Made by a program: the position numbers and the translations under genes. The notes under the pieces were generated by a model, which ran no database searches, was not told the origin of the DNA, and was given only the letters and a program-made list of their open reading frames with translations. A DNA stretch of 64,000 nt, taken from Microbulbifer harenosus. GTDB taxonomy: Bacteria; Pseudomonadota; Gammaproteobacteria; Pseudomonadales; Cellvibrionaceae. The stretch lies in the NCBI RefSeq assembly GCF_005771435.1, contig NZ_VANI01000009.1:186001-250000 (forward strand), in the 5' to 3' direction. Every line of letters begins with the position of its first letter. The stretch's first letter is position 1. Shown here piece after piece: positions 1-7,432 of this stretch.

Positions 1-1119
1 AGTATTCTGGATGAGCTGATCGGGGCGAGCATTCCACAGCGCGTACTCAATCTTCACTACCGCTCACGGCGCGAGAGCCTGATTGCATTCTCCAACAGCC
101 GCTACTACGACAGCTCGCTGATTACCTTCCCGGCCCCGGTGCATCCCGATAAAGGTGTATCGCTGGTGCGCCCCGAAGGTTTCTACGCGCGCGGTAAGGC
201 GCGGCACAATCAGGGTGAGGCCAAGGCCATCGCCGCCGAAATCGTGCGGCGCCTCACCTCGCCGGATGTGGCGGTGCGCAGCCAGTCCATTGGTGTGGTG
301 ACATTCAATACCGAACAGCAGACACTGATCGAAGACCTGCTGGACAAGGCCCGCGCCGAAGACCCATCCATCGAGTGGGCCTTCTCCGATGAGACAATCC
401 TGGAGCCGGTATTCGTTAAGAATCTGGAAACCGTGCAGGGGGATGAGCGGGATGTAATCCTGTTCAGTATCACCTTCGGCCCGGATGAAACGGGCCATAT
501 GACCATGAACTTCGGCCCCCTCAACCGCACCGGCGGTGAGCGGCGCCTGAACGTCGCCATGACCCGCGCGCGCTCAGAGATGGTCGTGTTCGCCACCATA
601 TCACCGGAACGCATAGACCTTTCGCGCACCAAGGCCCGCGCCGTCGCCGATCTCAAACACTTCCTGGAATACGCGGAGCGTGGCCCTGTTGCCCTGGCTG
701 CAGCGGTACGGGGATCTGTTGGGGATTTTGAATCGCCATTCGAAGTGGCGGTTGCTCGAGGACTCCAGGACAAAGGCTGGACGGTACATCCCCAGATCGG
801 AGTATCTGCCTACCGCATCGATCTCGGCATTGTTCACCCAGACGAGCCCGGTATTTATCTGGCCGGCGTCGAGTGCGATGGTGCGATGTACCACAGCTCA
901 GCCTACGCAAGAGAGCGGGACAAAATCCGCCAGGGGATGCTTGAAGGGTTAGGCTGGACCCTGTTCCGTGTCTGGTCCACGGACTGGTGGACCAATCGTG
1001 CAAAAGCTCTTGAGGAACTCCACCTCGCACTCGAGCAGCACTTGGAAAAGACTCGAAAATTAAAGGTGCAAAGAGAAATTCTGTTGGAAAGCAACTCAGC
1101 TGAAGCCGTCTCCGATTAG
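1..1119 (+). CDS. C-terminal part of a large SF1 helicase fused to a PD-(D/E)xK nuclease (partial)
   Basis: The frame is open from base 1, so about 372 C-terminal residues are in view and the 5' end lies outside the window. The first two thirds are the second RecA-like domain of an AAA_11/AAA_12-type superfamily 1 helicase: GDERD near residue 148 and NVAMTRAR near 185-192 are typical motif V and VI signatures. Residues about 245-340 resemble the Vsr-like MTES_1575 nuclease fold: SPFE, an RID aspartate near 274, and a VECDG stretch near 290 followed by a YHSS segment give the PD-(D/E)xK pattern. Full-length relatives are very large DUF4011/DUF3320 helicases often found in defence islands; a nucleic-acid-targeting defence role is an inference. 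Only the tail is available, so system partners upstream cannot be seen. Confidence 0.8.
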   Translation, partial: SILDELIGASIPQRVLNLHYRSRRESLIAFSNSRYYDSSLITFPAPVHPDKGVSLVRPEGFYARGKARHNQGEAKAIAAEIVRRLTSPDVAVRSQSIGVVTFNTEQQTLIEDLLDKARAEDPSIEWAFSDETILEPVFVKNLETVQGDERDVILFSITFGPDETGHMTMNFGPLNRTGGERRLNVAMTRARSEMVVFATISPERIDLSRTKARAVADLKHFLEYAERGPVALAAAVRGSVGDFESPFEVAVARGLQDKGWTVHPQIGVSAYRIDLGIVHPDEPGIYLAGVECDGAMYHSSAYARERDKIRQGMLEGLGWTLFRVWSTDWWTNRAKALEELHLALEQHLEKTRKLKVQREILLESNSAEAVSD

Positions 1120-1147
1120 GTGAAATGGAAAACAATTAGGTAGTGAT

Positions 1148-1312
1148 ATGAATTCTGGCGTTCTAAAAATACAAGCTTCATATGACTGCGCACGCCAATT
1201 TTTCGGAGAATTTCCAGCTAATGGTTCTGATCTGGGTACTGTCGAGTACACAGATATGATTCGCTCACTGTTGGAGGAAATCCCGCAGAATTGCGTGCAT
1301 CTCTACGACTAA
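1148..1312 (+). CDS. Small hypothetical protein, 54 aa
   Basis: A short ATG-to-TAA frame 28 bases after the helicase-nuclease gene. It encodes an acidic 54-residue product with no signal peptide, membrane segment or motif that I recognise. The Shine-Dalgarno sequence is weak (an AGGTAG stretch a few bases upstream). It could be the last gene of the helicase transcription unit or the remnant of a longer gene. The base composition is lower in GC than its neighbours, like the last part of the helicase gene, which would fit an acquired island edge. Expression is unproven. Confidence 0.3.
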   Translation: MNSGVLKIQASYDCARQFFGEFPANGSDLGTVEYTDMIRSLLEEIPQNCVHLYD

Positions 1313-1379
1313 GGGGGATGTCGTATGTCCCCCCAAAAGGAGGCTCGTGGCCCCCTTGTGTTGTCATCAGCCTGTTCCA

Positions 1380-2060
1380 TTAAAACCGAAAGGTATAGGA
1401 CCCAGTTAGCAAAGCAGGTCGGTCACCATCTACCGCGAACTGGGTGTATTCCAGCCCCAGTTCCCCGATTGGGGCGTTCCATACGGCAAATACACCGTAG
1501 AAGGGATCCTGGCCGTTTTCGCTTCTCGTGCCTTCATACCTATAGATTCCGGATACCGGAGGTTCTTCCGAGTCTTCTTCATAAAAAAAGCCGGGGTCGT
1601 ATGTGTATTCCTGTATCAAGTTGGAATATGTAGCGATTCTCCAATATTGATATCCGGCCGAGAATCCGACATAGAAGGGTTGTTGCATGTCGGTGTGCAC
1701 CCGGACGGATGCTCCGAGTGCGCGCCCGGCGAACGACATGGTTCCCTGAACTCTGCCTTCCTGGCCAATGAGCTCGAGGTCGCCATACTCGTAATCTACG
1801 CGAGTGTCGCTTTCGCCGATATCGTACAGGCCGAGTTCGAAGGCGATGTAGCGGTTGTATTGATAGCCGCCTACCACGGAGAAGCCGAAACTGCGGTCCT
1901 TAGTAAAGTCTTCGGCCTTTTCGTCGAGCTCCAGGCTCGCTACCCCGATGCTGCTGCGGAGGTAGGTTTTGTCCAGGAAGCCCGGGCTCTGGTCGCTGAC
2001 TTGCGCATTGGCTGAGATGGATGCGCTCGCAGCGATGGCTGCTATAAATACCTTGTACAA
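1380..2060 (-). CDS. Outer-membrane beta-barrel protein, 226 aa
   Basis: The product starts with a signal peptide (about 20 residues ending ANAQ), then alternating hydrophobic and aromatic strands typical of a small eight-stranded OmpA/OmpW-like barrel, and ends in YTFRF, the terminal phenylalanine signature recognised by the BAM machinery. The start is a TTG about 7 bases after a GGGGA ribosome binding site; no ATG in frame is better placed. It sits alone, convergent with the helicase-nuclease unit. The function (porin, adhesion or structural) cannot be told from sequence. Family placement in the general outer-membrane beta-barrel group is secure, but no specific family name is supported. 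Confidence 0.75.
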   Translation of the reverse strand: MYKVFIAAIAASASISANAQVSDQSPGFLDKTYLRSSIGVASLELDEKAEDFTKDRSFGFSVVGGYQYNRYIAFELGLYDIGESDTRVDYEYGDLELIGQEGRVQGTMSFAGRALGASVRVHTDMQQPFYVGFSAGYQYWRIATYSNLIQEYTYDPGFFYEEDSEEPPVSGIYRYEGTRSENGQDPFYGVFAVWNAPIGELGLEYTQFAVDGDRPALLTGSYTFRF

Positions 2061-2227
2061 CGTTATATCCCCATTAGCTGGTCATTTTTGTAGGTGGCGT
2101 ATTCTTCCACAAGGACGTGCTTGACGCGATAGTGTATTGGGGGAGGGGGCAGACACCGGGGTGGTACGGGGAATGTTGAGCGCGTTAAATTAGTAGCAGT
2201 TCCACATGTAAAATTTCCAAAAACAGG

Positions 2228-2255
2228 TTGACACAAAAATTTAAGGCAATATGCT
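2228..2255 (+). promoter_or_regulatory. Sigma-70-type promoter upstream of the rtcB leader
   Basis: TTGACA at 2228-2233, a 16-base spacer and TATGCT at 2250-2255 make a good housekeeping promoter, predicting a transcript start near 2262. It lies about 230 bases ahead of rtcB and just before the structured leader. I saw no obvious sigma-54 (-24/-12) element of the kind used by RtcR-controlled rtcBA operons. Confidence 0.55.
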
Positions 2256-2261
2256 TTGCCG

Positions 2262-2418
2262 CAGTTAACCCACACACTTTATAGGAGCCATGAAATGTCA
2301 TTACGGAGTCGCAAACCAAGTTCTAACTGAACGACCTTTCATGTGCTCGCGCTTGAAAGGTGATACCGCCTTTCAAGCCAGATCTCTCTGAAGCCCTGGC
2401 AATAGCCGGGGTTTTTTG
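2262..2418 (+). ncRNA. Candidate small RNA or attenuator leader ahead of rtcB
   Basis: Between a good promoter and an intrinsic terminator lies a roughly 155-base segment without a convincing gene. It contains a perfect 10-bp inverted repeat (arms 2351-2360 and 2369-2378, GCTTGAAAGG and its complement). The left arm can instead pair with ACCTTTCA at 2334-2341, so two exclusive hairpins are possible. It ends at the terminator 2394-2418. Either a free-standing small RNA or a leader that gates rtcB transcription would explain this. Some bacterial rtc operons carry Y-RNA-like non-coding RNAs; I do not see a clear tRNA-like fold here, so that link is only a suggestion. Confidence 0.4.
2394..2418 (+). 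terminator. Intrinsic terminator upstream of rtcB
   Basis: CCCTGGC (2394-2400), loop AATA, GCCGGGG (2405-2411), with one G-U pair, is followed directly by six T residues. It would end a transcript from the promoter at 2228 before reaching rtcB at 2483. Confidence 0.6.
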
Positions 2419-2482
2419 TTTCTGCTTCCCGGTTTTCTGAAAGGCAAATGAATATATACGTGGAGAAATCCAGGGACGAGTT

Positions 2483-3691
2483 ATGCCTGTAAAAATGGTA
2501 CTCAACAGCAATGCGCCCGCCGGCACGGTGCCGGTAAAAATTTACACGAACGACGTGGAAAACGCGGCATTGCAACAACTTAAAAATATTGCCCAGCTGC
2601 CCATCATCCACTCCCATGTGGCGGCGATGCCGGATGTGCATATGGGAATCGGGGCGACTGTCGGGTCGGTGATCCCCACGGTCGGCGCCATTATTCCGGC
2701 GGCGGTGGGTGTGGATATCGGTTGCGGTATGAATGCGGTGCGCACTTCCCTGCATGCCAATCAGCTGCCCGACAATCTGAAGGTGCTGCGGGAGGCGATT
2801 GAGCGGCGTGTGCCGGTAGGATTCGCCAGCCACAAGCGGATCAGTGCCCGCGAGGCGGCTGCACAGAGGCTGGCTGCCGGTGCGGATCTGCTGTTTGCCA
2901 AGCATCCGCAATTGCTGAAACGGCTGCGCAACCCCCGGGAGACCTGGGTAACCCAGCTGGGCACCCTGGGCGGTGGCAACCACTTTATCGAGATCTGTCT
3001 CGATGAAAACAATCGGGTTTGGATCATGCTGCACTCCGGCAGCCGTGGCATCGGCAATGCCATCGGTCAGTACTTTATCCAGTTGGCCAGGCGCGATATG
3101 GAAGGGCACATGCACAACCTTCCGGATCGCGACCTGGCGTATTTCAGCGAGGGCAATACACACTTCGATGACTACATCGAAGCGGTGCACTGGGCCCAGG
3201 AATACGCGCGGGTGAACCGGCAGGAGATGATGAAGCTGGTGGTGAATGTGCTGCTGCAGCACCTGCCGCCGTTTACGCTGGAATCTGAGGCGATCAACTG
3301 CCACCACAACTATGTGGTGCGGGAGCAGCACTTCGGGCGCGATGTATTTGTCACCCGCAAGGGTGCGATCAGCGCGCAGAAAGATCAGCTGGGTATTATT
3401 CCCGGCTCCATGGGGGCGCGCTCATACATCGTTCGCGGCCTGGGCAATGCGGAATCCTTCTGCTCCTGTGCACACGGCGCAGGGCGACGTATGAGCCGCA
3501 CGGCCGCGCGCAAGCGTTTTACTCGCGAGGATCTCGAGGACCAGACCCGCGGTGTGCAGTGTCGCAAGGACAAGGGTGTGATCGATGAGATTCCCGCGGC
3601 CTACAAAGACATTGATCAGGTCATGGAAAACCAGCGCGACCTGGTGGATGTAGTGCATACCCTGAAGCAGGTGATCTGTATCAAGGGGTGA
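2483..3691 (+). CDS. rtcB: RNA-splicing ligase RtcB (E. coli-type), 402 aa
   Basis: RtcB joins RNA 2',3'-cyclic phosphate or 3'-phosphate ends to 5'-OH ends, using GTP and Mn2+, and acts in RNA repair and healing. The 402-residue length matches the E. coli protein (408). Visible signatures are GVDIGCGMN with the metal-binding Cys81, LGGGNHFIE, HSGSRGIG, and HGAGR with His331, the residue that is guanylylated. The C terminus ends in the family hallmark CIKG. The ATG follows a GGGACGAG ribosome binding site. It is preceded by a structured leader with its own terminator and followed after 22 bases by a small basic gene. No RtcR activator or RtcA cyclase is in the window; the archease partner downstream is broken. 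Confidence 0.96.
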   Translation: MPVKMVLNSNAPAGTVPVKIYTNDVENAALQQLKNIAQLPIIHSHVAAMPDVHMGIGATVGSVIPTVGAIIPAAVGVDIGCGMNAVRTSLHANQLPDNLKVLREAIERRVPVGFASHKRISAREAAAQRLAAGADLLFAKHPQLLKRLRNPRETWVTQLGTLGGGNHFIEICLDENNRVWIMLHSGSRGIGNAIGQYFIQLARRDMEGHMHNLPDRDLAYFSEGNTHFDDYIEAVHWAQEYARVNRQEMMKLVVNVLLQHLPPFTLESEAINCHHNYVVREQHFGRDVFVTRKGAISAQKDQLGIIPGSMGARSYIVRGLGNAESFCSCAHGAGRRMSRTAARKRFTREDLEDQTRGVQCRKDKGVIDEIPAAYKDIDQVMENQRDLVDVVHTLKQVICIKG

Positions 3692-3713
3692 GCAATTTTA
3701 TAAGGAGACGTTA

Positions 3714-3965
3714 GTGAAGAAAAAAGCAGCGCGGAAAATTTCCATTACTATTTCCGCAAATGAAGTGCGCGCGCCGGGTAATCCGGTTGCGCAGAATCCT
3801 CTGTTGCGCAAAGGCGGCGCCCACGTCCGGGCAAAATCCGCCGAGCGCTTTAACAGCAAACAACAAACCAGAAAGGCGGCGCGGGAGTGGGAAGGCTCCC
3901 GCGGTCGGTTTCAGAGCCTGCCGTTATCTTCCGCCAGTACTACGCGACCGAAGCTGGCATCTTGA
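3714..3965 (+). CDS. Small basic protein following rtcB, 83 aa
   Basis: GTG start after a clear AAGGAGA ribosome binding site, 22 bases after rtcB, so almost certainly cotranscribed. The product is very basic, begins MKKKAARK and carries a central NPLLRKGGAH segment followed by a K/R-rich helix, suggesting nucleic-acid or ribosome binding. I do not recognise a characterised family; the pattern loosely recalls other short ribosome-associated proteins, but the ArfA signature is not present. The last 18 codons overlap the 3' end of the convergent rof gene by 55 bases, so the true C terminus is worth checking. A role alongside RtcB is inferred only from position. Confidence 0.6.
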   Translation: MKKKAARKISITISANEVRAPGNPVAQNPLLRKGGAHVRAKSAERFNSKQQTRKAAREWEGSRGRFQSLPLSSASTTRPKLAS

Positions 3966-4189
3966 TCCAGTGGCGTGATCGCCAACAGTCGATCAAGGCG
4001 AACCTCCTGCCGGCCTTCGTCCGTTTCCAGAATAAGAAACTCCTCCTTGCTTGGTGCTGTGCGCGTATCCAGTGCCTTGGCCACAAAGCTTGTCCCGTCC
4101 ATTAACTCGACCTGCAGGCGGTAGCGGTGCATGCACGCGATCTCCAGGAAGTCGTGCTGATCGCAATTCAGTGGTTGATATTCGCTCAT
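3911..4189 (-). CDS. rof: Rho-binding antiterminator Rof, 92 aa
   Basis: Rof binds the primary RNA site of Rho and inhibits Rho-dependent termination. The start MSEYQPLNCDQHDFLE and the following segment (IACMHRYRLQVELMDG, then a RLDRLLAI stretch) align with E. coli Rof (MNDTYQPINCDDYDNLELAC). The ATG at 4187-4189 is chosen because AGGAGG lies 7 bases before it; a longer upstream extension lacks such a site. The 92-residue length is close to the 84-86 of enterobacterial Rof. It is a single-gene unit, convergent with the rtcB operon, and its 3' end overlaps the small basic gene. Confidence 0.88.
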   Translation of the reverse strand: MSEYQPLNCDQHDFLEIACMHRYRLQVELMDGTSFVAKALDTRTAPSKEEFLILETDEGRQEVRLDRLLAITPLDQDASFGRVVLAEDNGRL

Positions 4190-4412
4190 GATTCGCCTCC
4201 TGTTAGCAAGGCTGATTATAGGCACCCTATTTGGTCCGGTTGCAGACTCAGATCCCGACAATTCGCGCCTGAAAGTTTTTCCATCTTCCTGTCGTTCTAT
4301 CCTATAGATGCCTGTTTGCTAACGAGGTGCGGCCGCGTGCTCTTTCTTTTTCGCGTTACCGTGAAGTACGGAGGCAATGAAACCGGCGCTTAACTTTCTA
4401 TGCAGGTGAACG

Positions 4413-4705
4413 ATGAAAGCCCACTGGGAACATTTCAGCCATGCGGCGGACATGGGGCTGCGGGGCTATGGTGATAGCAAGGCACAGGCGTTCGAGCAGA
4501 TGGCGCTGGCGTTGACGGCAACGGTTACCGAGCTCGAAAGGGTGGCGCCGCTGCAGTCCGTAGACATTGTGTGTCAGTACGTGGTGTCGCCGAGGAGGTG
4601 CCAGGTGCCTACAAGGATGTGCGCGCCGTGGTGGATGCCGCGCAAAACGCCGGCCTGGCGCACAAGGTGGCGCGGATGGAGCCGCGTATTTGTATCAAAG
4701 GCTGA
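4413..4705 (+). pseudogene. Fused remnant: archease N-terminus joined to the C-terminus of a second RtcB
   Basis: From the ATG at 4413 the first ~52 codons encode the N-terminal half of archease, the RtcB activator (EHFSHAADMGLRGYG, then FEQMALALTATVTEL). Archease normally has about 140 residues, but homology stops near base 4570. From about 4571, in another frame, the sequence reads as the last ~45 residues of an RtcB: RGVAEEVPGAYKDV, then ending PRICIKG and TGA at 4703-4705. This tail resembles the archaeal/Thermus-type RtcB rather than the E. coli-type copy at 2483. The simplest reading is an internal deletion of roughly 1.4 kb in an archease-rtcB pair. The archease frame continues out of register to 4745 and overlaps the next gene. 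Confidence 0.8.
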
Positions 4706-4711
4706 GACACT

Positions 4712-5830
4712 ATGGCTGTGCGCAAGCCGCCCTGTGTTCGCTTGATACTCGCGGGCGACGTTATGACCGGCCGCGGTATCGACCAGATATTGCCGTGCGC
4801 CGGCGACCCGCAAATCTACGAATCCTATCTGCGCTCGGCGGAGGGCTATGTGGCATTGGCCGAGGCGCTTAATGGCCGGATCCCGGCCCCGGTACCTTTT
4901 ACCTATGTTTGGGGTGGCGCGCTGTCGGCTATGGCGACGCGACAGCCGGATTGCCGGCTCGTTAACCTGGAAACCGCGGTTACCCGCTGCGATGACGCCT
5001 GGCCAGGGAAGGGGATCAACTACCGTATGCACCCTGGCAATATTCCGGTTCTCACCTCCGCCGGAATCGATATCTGCAGCCTTGCCAACAACCATGTGCT
5101 GGATTGGGGCTACGACGGACTCGCGGAAACCCTGCATAGCCTGCAGCGCGCTGGCGTGAAAACGGTCGGAGCCGGTCGCGACAGAGATGCGGCCGCGTCA
5201 CCGGCCATCATGCACATCGGGAACAATCGACTGCTGGTATTTGCGGTCGGCCACCACAGCAGCGGAATTCCGGCGGAATGGGCCGCGACCACCGGCAAAG
5301 CCGGAGTGAATTTTATTGACGATCTGTCTGCGAAAACGGCGCAAGCACTTACACGGCAGTGGGAGTGCTACCGCCAGCCGGGAGATCTAGTGATTGTTTC
5401 CATTCATTGGGGTGGAAACTGGGGCTATGCTATTGAGCGCAGTAAAAGGGAATTCGCCCATCACTTGATCGATGGCGGCGCGGACCTGATATTCTGCCAC
5501 TCGTCCCACCACCCTATGGGCATTGAAGTGTATCGTGAGCGCGCCATCTTCTATGGCTGTGGTGACCTGATCAACGACTATGAAGGTATCGGCGGCCACG
5601 AGAATTATCGTTCGCACTTGCGGCTGCTGTATTGCGTGGATCTCAAGCGCGAGAGTGGTGCACTGGGCGGGCTGGAATTGATTCCGTGGGAGACGTGTCG
5701 ATTTCGCCTGCGTGCGCCCGCCGCTGCCGACCGCGACTGGCTGCTGGGAACCCTGGGTCGCGAATGTCATCTGCTAGGGGCGACGCTGGCATTATCAGAC
5801 GGTGGAGAGTCGTTTTTGTTGCGCTGGTAA
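4712..5830 (+). CDS. CapA-family (PGA_cap) metallophosphatase-like protein, 372 aa
   Basis: CapA/PgsA-like enzymes have a calcineurin-type metallophosphatase fold. Here LAGDVMTGRGID (about residues 13-24), VNLETAVT (about 88-95), SLANNHVLDWG (about 124-134), VSIHWGGNWG (about 230) and CHSSHHPMG (about 264) supply the metal-binding motifs in the expected order. No signal peptide is visible, so the protein is predicted to be cytoplasmic. It starts 6 bases after the end of the archease/RtcB remnant and was probably the next gene of that operon. CapA-like proteins do occur beside archease-RtcB pairs, which suggests an RNA-repair link rather than capsule synthesis; that is inference. The substrate is unknown. 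Confidence 0.82.
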   Translation: MAVRKPPCVRLILAGDVMTGRGIDQILPCAGDPQIYESYLRSAEGYVALAEALNGRIPAPVPFTYVWGGALSAMATRQPDCRLVNLETAVTRCDDAWPGKGINYRMHPGNIPVLTSAGIDICSLANNHVLDWGYDGLAETLHSLQRAGVKTVGAGRDRDAAASPAIMHIGNNRLLVFAVGHHSSGIPAEWAATTGKAGVNFIDDLSAKTAQALTRQWECYRQPGDLVIVSIHWGGNWGYAIERSKREFAHHLIDGGADLIFCHSSHHPMGIEVYRERAIFYGCGDLINDYEGIGGHENYRSHLRLLYCVDLKRESGALGGLELIPWETCRFRLRAPAAADRDWLLGTLGRECHLLGATLALSDGGESFLLRW

Positions 5831-5874
5831 GCGATTTATTTGCCCATATTTCAGGTTAATCTTTCAACAGTAAA

Positions 5875-7332
5875 TCACACACTAACAATCCGCGCGCGGA
5901 AATTTCGGCCCTTGATTTTTCCACGGCCAAGCTTGTTCAGTGCAACCTTAGCCACAGGTCTCTCCACTGCAACAAACGTAGAAAAGTCGAAAATCTGAAT
6001 CTTACCGATCTGGTTGCCGTCGATCCCGCCTTCGCCGGTCAGAGCGCCAACCACGTCGCCCGCGCGCACCTTCTGTTTTTTTCCGCCGTCGATCTGCAGG
6101 GTGGACATTAATGGCCGGGGTGGGCCGAAGCCTTTAGGTAGGGTTGGTATTTCGAGCAGCGTGATGGGTTGCTGTTGCAATTCCTCCAGCCGCTCTACTT
6201 TATAGATTTCCTTTTTGCTCACGAGGGTAAGGGCGATGCCTTTCTGGCCGGCGCGACCGGTGCGGCCGATACGGTGCACGTGCACTTCCGGGTCGCGGGA
6301 GAGGTGGTAGTTCACCACCATGGGCAATTCTTCAATATCCAGCCCGCGCGCGGCTACGTCGGTAGCAACAAGGATCGTGGCACTGCCGTTCGCGAACAGG
6401 GCAAGGGTGCGGTCGCGGTCTTTCTGTTCCATGTCACCGTGCAGAGCGAGGGCGGCAAAGCCGGCGCTTTTCAGGGACTGGGCGGCCTCATCGGTTTCTT
6501 TCTTGGTATTGCAAAACACTACCGCGGAAGACGGGGAATGGCTGGCCAGCAGCTGGTGCAACGCGGTGGGCCGCTGCTCTTCGTTTTCTACCCGGTAGTA
6601 TTTTTGTTCGATGGTGCTTTGGGTGTGGGCGGTGGTCACTTCCACTTTCACGGGGTCGCGCAGCACCCGCGTTGCCAGGGCGTCGATGGTTTTCGGGTAG
6701 GTGGCGGAGAACAGTAGGGTCTGCCGCTGCTTTGGCAACTCGGCGAGGATCTGGTCCAGCACCGCCTGGAAACCCATATCCAGCATGCGGTCGGCTTCGT
6801 CGAGCACCAGAGTGTGTACATCACCGAGGTTGAGGTTGCCTTTGCGCAGATGGTCTTCAATACGGCCAGGTGTGCCGACCACGATATGGGCGCCGTGTTT
6901 CAACGAGCCAATCTGAGGCCCGAACGGCATGCCGCCGCACAGGGTGAGGATCTTGATGTTGTGAATGGCGCGTGCCAGCTTGCGCAGTTCCCGCGCCACC
7001 TGGTCGGCCAGCTCGCGGGTAGGGCACAGCACCAGTGCCTGCACGCGGAAACGCTCGGGCTGGAGTTTGTGCAGTACACCGAGGCCGAAGGCGACGGTTT
7101 TGCCCGAGCCGGTTTTGGCCTGGCCGATAACGTCCCGTCCTTCCACGATGGCGGGCAGGGCCGCGGCCTGGATTTCGGTGAGCTGCCTGAAGCCGAGGTC
7201 CTGCAGGTTCTGCAGGAGTGAGGGCTGCAACGGCAGCGACTGGAAATCGCGCGGGGCGGAGGTATTCGGGGCGCGGGTATTGTTATCGTCGGGCATGGCG
7301 TAAGGGGCTTGTTTGGAGGGAAAGCGGGGCAT
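5875..7332 (-). CDS. dbpA: ATP-dependent RNA helicase DbpA, 485 aa
   Basis: DbpA is a DEAD-box helicase for late 50S subunit assembly, targeted to 23S rRNA helix 92 by its C-terminal RNA-binding domain. Visible are a Q-motif region (FRQLTEIQAAALPA), Walker A AKTGSGKT, DEAD within VLDEADRMLDMGF, SAT, and RGLDIEELPMVVNY and HRIGRTGRAG in the second RecA domain. The final ~75 residues (RAGDVVGALTG through GRGKIKGRNFR) match the DbpA RNA-binding domain, which separates it from RhlE or SrmB. The longest start is given; a second ATG at codon 13 (MPDDNN) is equally reasonable. It is convergent with the CapA gene, only 44 bases apart, and no terminator was seen between them. Confidence 0.95.
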   Translation of the reverse strand: MPRFPSKQAPYAMPDDNNTRAPNTSAPRDFQSLPLQPSLLQNLQDLGFRQLTEIQAAALPAIVEGRDVIGQAKTGSGKTVAFGLGVLHKLQPERFRVQALVLCPTRELADQVARELRKLARAIHNIKILTLCGGMPFGPQIGSLKHGAHIVVGTPGRIEDHLRKGNLNLGDVHTLVLDEADRMLDMGFQAVLDQILAELPKQRQTLLFSATYPKTIDALATRVLRDPVKVEVTTAHTQSTIEQKYYRVENEEQRPTALHQLLASHSPSSAVVFCNTKKETDEAAQSLKSAGFAALALHGDMEQKDRDRTLALFANGSATILVATDVAARGLDIEELPMVVNYHLSRDPEVHVHRIGRTGRAGQKGIALTLVSKKEIYKVERLEELQQQPITLLEIPTLPKGFGPPRPLMSTLQIDGGKKQKVRAGDVVGALTGEGGIDGNQIGKIQIFDFSTFVAVERPVAKVALNKLGRGKIKGRNFRARIVSV

Positions 7333-7370
7333 TGTAGGTAAGTGGCAAGTGATTTCCCACTACTGACTGC

Positions 7371-7426
7371 TTGACTGATCCATAACCCAATGGTTATGCT
7401 TTGTCTCATAACCAGCTAGTTATGAG
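7371..7426 (+). promoter_or_regulatory. arsR-family promoter with two palindromic operators
   Basis: TTGACT at 7371-7376 and TATGCT at 7395-7400 (18-base spacer) form the likely promoter. A first dyad, CATAACC/GGTTATG at 7381-7398, overlaps the spacer and -10; a second, CTCATAAC/GTTATGAG at 7405-7426, covers the start region. Both share the half-site CATAAC, with centres 26 bp apart. This placement predicts autorepression by the ArsR-type protein encoded 7 bases downstream. Confidence 0.65.
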
Positions 7427-7432
7427 TTTGAG

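Noticed and set aside
2063-2275. 70-aa minus-strand frame between the barrel protein and rtcB
   Set aside because: No ribosome site; it covers the plus-strand promoter region and has no protein-like character.
3714-3965. ArfA ribosome-rescue factor
   Set aside because: The RtcB-linked small basic protein lacks the PLFRQRVEKxKKGKGSY signature of ArfA.
4413-4745. Intact archease gene
   Set aside because: Only the first ~52 residues match; the rest is out-of-frame RtcB tail.
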